Shown here piece by piece: positions 62,766-64,000 of a stretch of 64,000 bases of DNA. The notes below the pieces were generated by a model, which was not told where the DNA came from, made no database searches, and worked only from the letters and a program-made list of their open reading frames with translations. How positions within the stretch are numbered: the stretch's first letter is position 1; each line of letters begins with the position of its first letter. Made by a program: the position numbers and the translations under genes. Origin of the DNA: an uncultured Halieaceae bacterium (lineage in GTDB: Bacteria > Pseudomonadota > Gammaproteobacteria > Pseudomonadales > Halieaceae). The stretch is taken from positions 1-64,000 of the forward strand of contig CAJWEV010000001.1 in NCBI GenBank assembly GCA_913031575.1, in the 5' to 3' direction.

Positions 62766-64000
62766 TTACTCTGGAACGTCCAGTGCTGGGTTTCGGTTAA
62801 AGAAGTTACGTGGCTTCAGCGTGATCTCATCCACCTTTGATGGCATCACGGGCCAGTCCTCGGCCATTGGAACATGGTGGAAGCCGATCATGGGCCACGC
62901 CACAAGGTCGGTATTCTCGATGGCCTCATTATCGGCCACATACTGAGGCAGTCCCTTACCAGCACCCGATTGATTGACGGTGAATCCCGTCGAGAAAATC
63001 TCATCGGGCTTGTATCGGGTGACCCATAAATTATTCCTAAGGAATCCAGCGCGCTGATAAATCGGGTCATCGAGCGTCACCAACGGATGTGTATTGGGAA
63101 AGATGAGTTGGTACGAGCTTGGGTAGCCCATCGCATTTTTCGCCGTGTTGCTGGCAAAAGTTAACAGCGCAGGCGTCTCCACCTTCATGACAGTTTGCGC
63201 CTGTTGCTCAGTAAGCACTTGCTCCTGCTTAACTGCCCAGATGCCCGGGCGAGGCGCGCCATCAGGCTGCTCTGTGGCCACTAGCCGCTGACGAACAAAA
63301 TTGTTATCCACACCATCGACATCCATATCTATTCGGTAGCTAAAGAAGTGGTCATGATTGACTCCGATGCGATAGGGAGCGATCAGTGTCCCTGTCTGCG
63401 TTTCTGATAGCGCTCTAGGATCATCTAACGACGCAGAGAAAGCGCCCTTAGTGGCGTCAATGCCCGTCGAAATCAGTCGAATCCGGATGCGTCCATCTTG
63501 CTGGAAAATGTAATCCTGAAAGTAATCATAATTGCCGATCACGGCGACCATACGCACAACGAGATTCGTGGCTCTGCGAGAATTGTGCTTCACCATACCG
63601 GGGACATCGTCATACAAAGACTCGTGGTGGCGCCAACTGGGATAGCCCGGGTCGAACTCAAAAACACAGATGCGATTCTCGGCGATAAATGCTTTCCCGC
63701 TCGCGGTATGCAACACCACATCTTGATAAACAGCGGTTGGTGGGCAATCGTTGCCCTTCAGTTCGGTTGCCATATTGCCAAATCCGTACTCGCCCATATC
63801 GAAGTAGGCGCGGTAGAACCAGTGGGTATCAGGGTCTTGGTAAGGGACAAACATTTCTGACATGGCGATTTCGTAGGCGACGGGTCTGAATCCATCATCG
63901 GAGACAACGCCAATATTGTTGAGAATCGTGCCTTGCCGTGGGTCAAATCGAAGATGGAACTGCCAGTCCTGCCAGTTGATTTGGCTTCCCGAGATGGCGA
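62766..64000 (-). CDS. Copper amine oxidase, C-terminal 411 residues (partial)
   Basis: A quinoprotein oxidising primary amines to aldehydes, ammonia and H2O2. The catalytic core is present: WQDWQFHLRFDPRQGT, DPDTHWFYRAYFDMGEYG, the topaquinone precursor Tyr in VIGNYDYF (at about 63530), the copper ligands in GVNHDHFF and the third His in IGFHHVPM. The frame is open at the right edge and the N-terminal domains lie beyond it, so ATG 63863 is internal and not the start. It probably acts in the periplasm; a signal peptide cannot be seen. Confidence 0.9.
   Translation of the reverse strand, partial: AISGSQINWQDWQFHLRFDPRQGTILNNIGVVSDDGFRPVAYEIAMSEMFVPYQDPDTHWFYRAYFDMGEYGFGNMATELKGNDCPPTAVYQDVVLHTASGKAFIAENRICVFEFDPGYPSWRHHESLYDDVPGMVKHNSRRATNLVVRMVAVIGNYDYFQDYIFQQDGRIRIRLISTGIDATKGAFSASLDDPRALSETQTGTLIAPYRIGVNHDHFFSYRIDMDVDGVDNNFVRQRLVATEQPDGAPRPGIWAVKQEQVLTEQQAQTVMKVETPALLTFASNTAKNAMGYPSSYQLIFPNTHPLVTLDDPIYQRAGFLRNNLWVTRYKPDEIFSTGFTVNQSGAGKGLPQYVADNEAIENTDLVAWPMIGFHHVPMAEDWPVMPSKVDEITLKPRNFFNRNPALDVPE

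Noticed and set aside
1-64000. CRISPR arrays, tRNA or rRNA genes, insertion sequences, integrases
   Set aside because: No regularly spaced repeats, cloverleaf-like segments, rRNA stretches or transposase/integrase motifs were seen anywhere in the window.

Overview
The window reads as a chromosomal segment of an aerobic, heterotrophic marine gammaproteobacterium. Halieaceae (OM60/NOR5 clade) or a close relative is my best guess. The guess rests on gene content only: a Baeyer-Villiger monooxygenase, acyl-CoA metabolism, secreted peptidases, an AbgT carrier, an MpaB-type oxygenase, PhoX/PhoD phosphatases and a UGSC-type selenoprotein of a kind known from marine metagenomes. No rRNA, tRNA, CRISPR array, phage gene or insertion sequence was seen. 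Genes are densely packed on both strands, often as short 2-3 gene units with overlapping or 1-bp-spaced starts, and most have clear Shine-Dalgarno sequences.

Layout. 0-8.7 kb: the start of a secreted protein, a lactate-oxidase-type flavoenzyme, a collapsed methyltransferase remnant, proline iminopeptidase, a large secreted metalloprotease, a homocysteine methyltransferase, an asparaginase domain, an SDR and an ABA4-like membrane protein. 8.7-16.5 kb: an unusual isocitrate dehydrogenase with an internal duplication, an M14 carboxypeptidase, a GPH-family symporter, and a drug/metabolite transporter coupled to a thioesterase. 17-26 kb: Baeyer-Villiger monooxygenase, carboxyltransferase and biotin carrier, then GH3, amidase and an AbgT transporter. 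26-31.8 kb: a PLP/FAD enzyme pair, formate-THF ligase, an ABM protein, TrmL and a GFA protein. 32-38 kb: VTT membrane protein, PhoD phosphatase, galT and galK, with an NAPE-PLD-like lipoprotein on the opposite strand between the two gal genes.

38-42.7 kb: a chimeric dead lipoprotein/CBM gene, a modular lipoprotein with a predicted type-1 copper site, and a two-gene unit whose first gene reads through an in-frame UGA as a UGSC selenoprotein. 42.8-51.8 kb: aldo/keto reductase, VOC protein, enoyl-CoA hydratase, MpaB oxygenase, TPR protein, alpha/beta hydrolase, a decayed Rieske oxygenase fragment, a CurA-type reductase and a TetR regulator. 51.9-58.1 kb: two secreted amidohydrolases (one fused to a beta-propeller), a small secreted protein and a LysR regulator. 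58.2-60.3 kb: a zinc-homeostasis locus of a Fur/Zur-type regulator, a MerC protein and a CobW-type GTPase, with near-identical palindromes upstream of both transcription units. 60.5-64 kb: PhoX-like phosphatase, MOSC protein and a copper amine oxidase cut by the window end.

The parts that most deserve a second look are the UGSC selenoprotein unit (41.0-42.7 kb), the duplicated and probably NAD-specific isocitrate dehydrogenase (8.7-10.5 kb), the copper-site lipoprotein (39.1-41.0 kb), the zinc palindromes, and at least three gene remnants (methyltransferase, lipoprotein/CBM chimera, Rieske oxygenase) that show ongoing gene loss. All functional calls come from reading motifs by eye; no database search was run.
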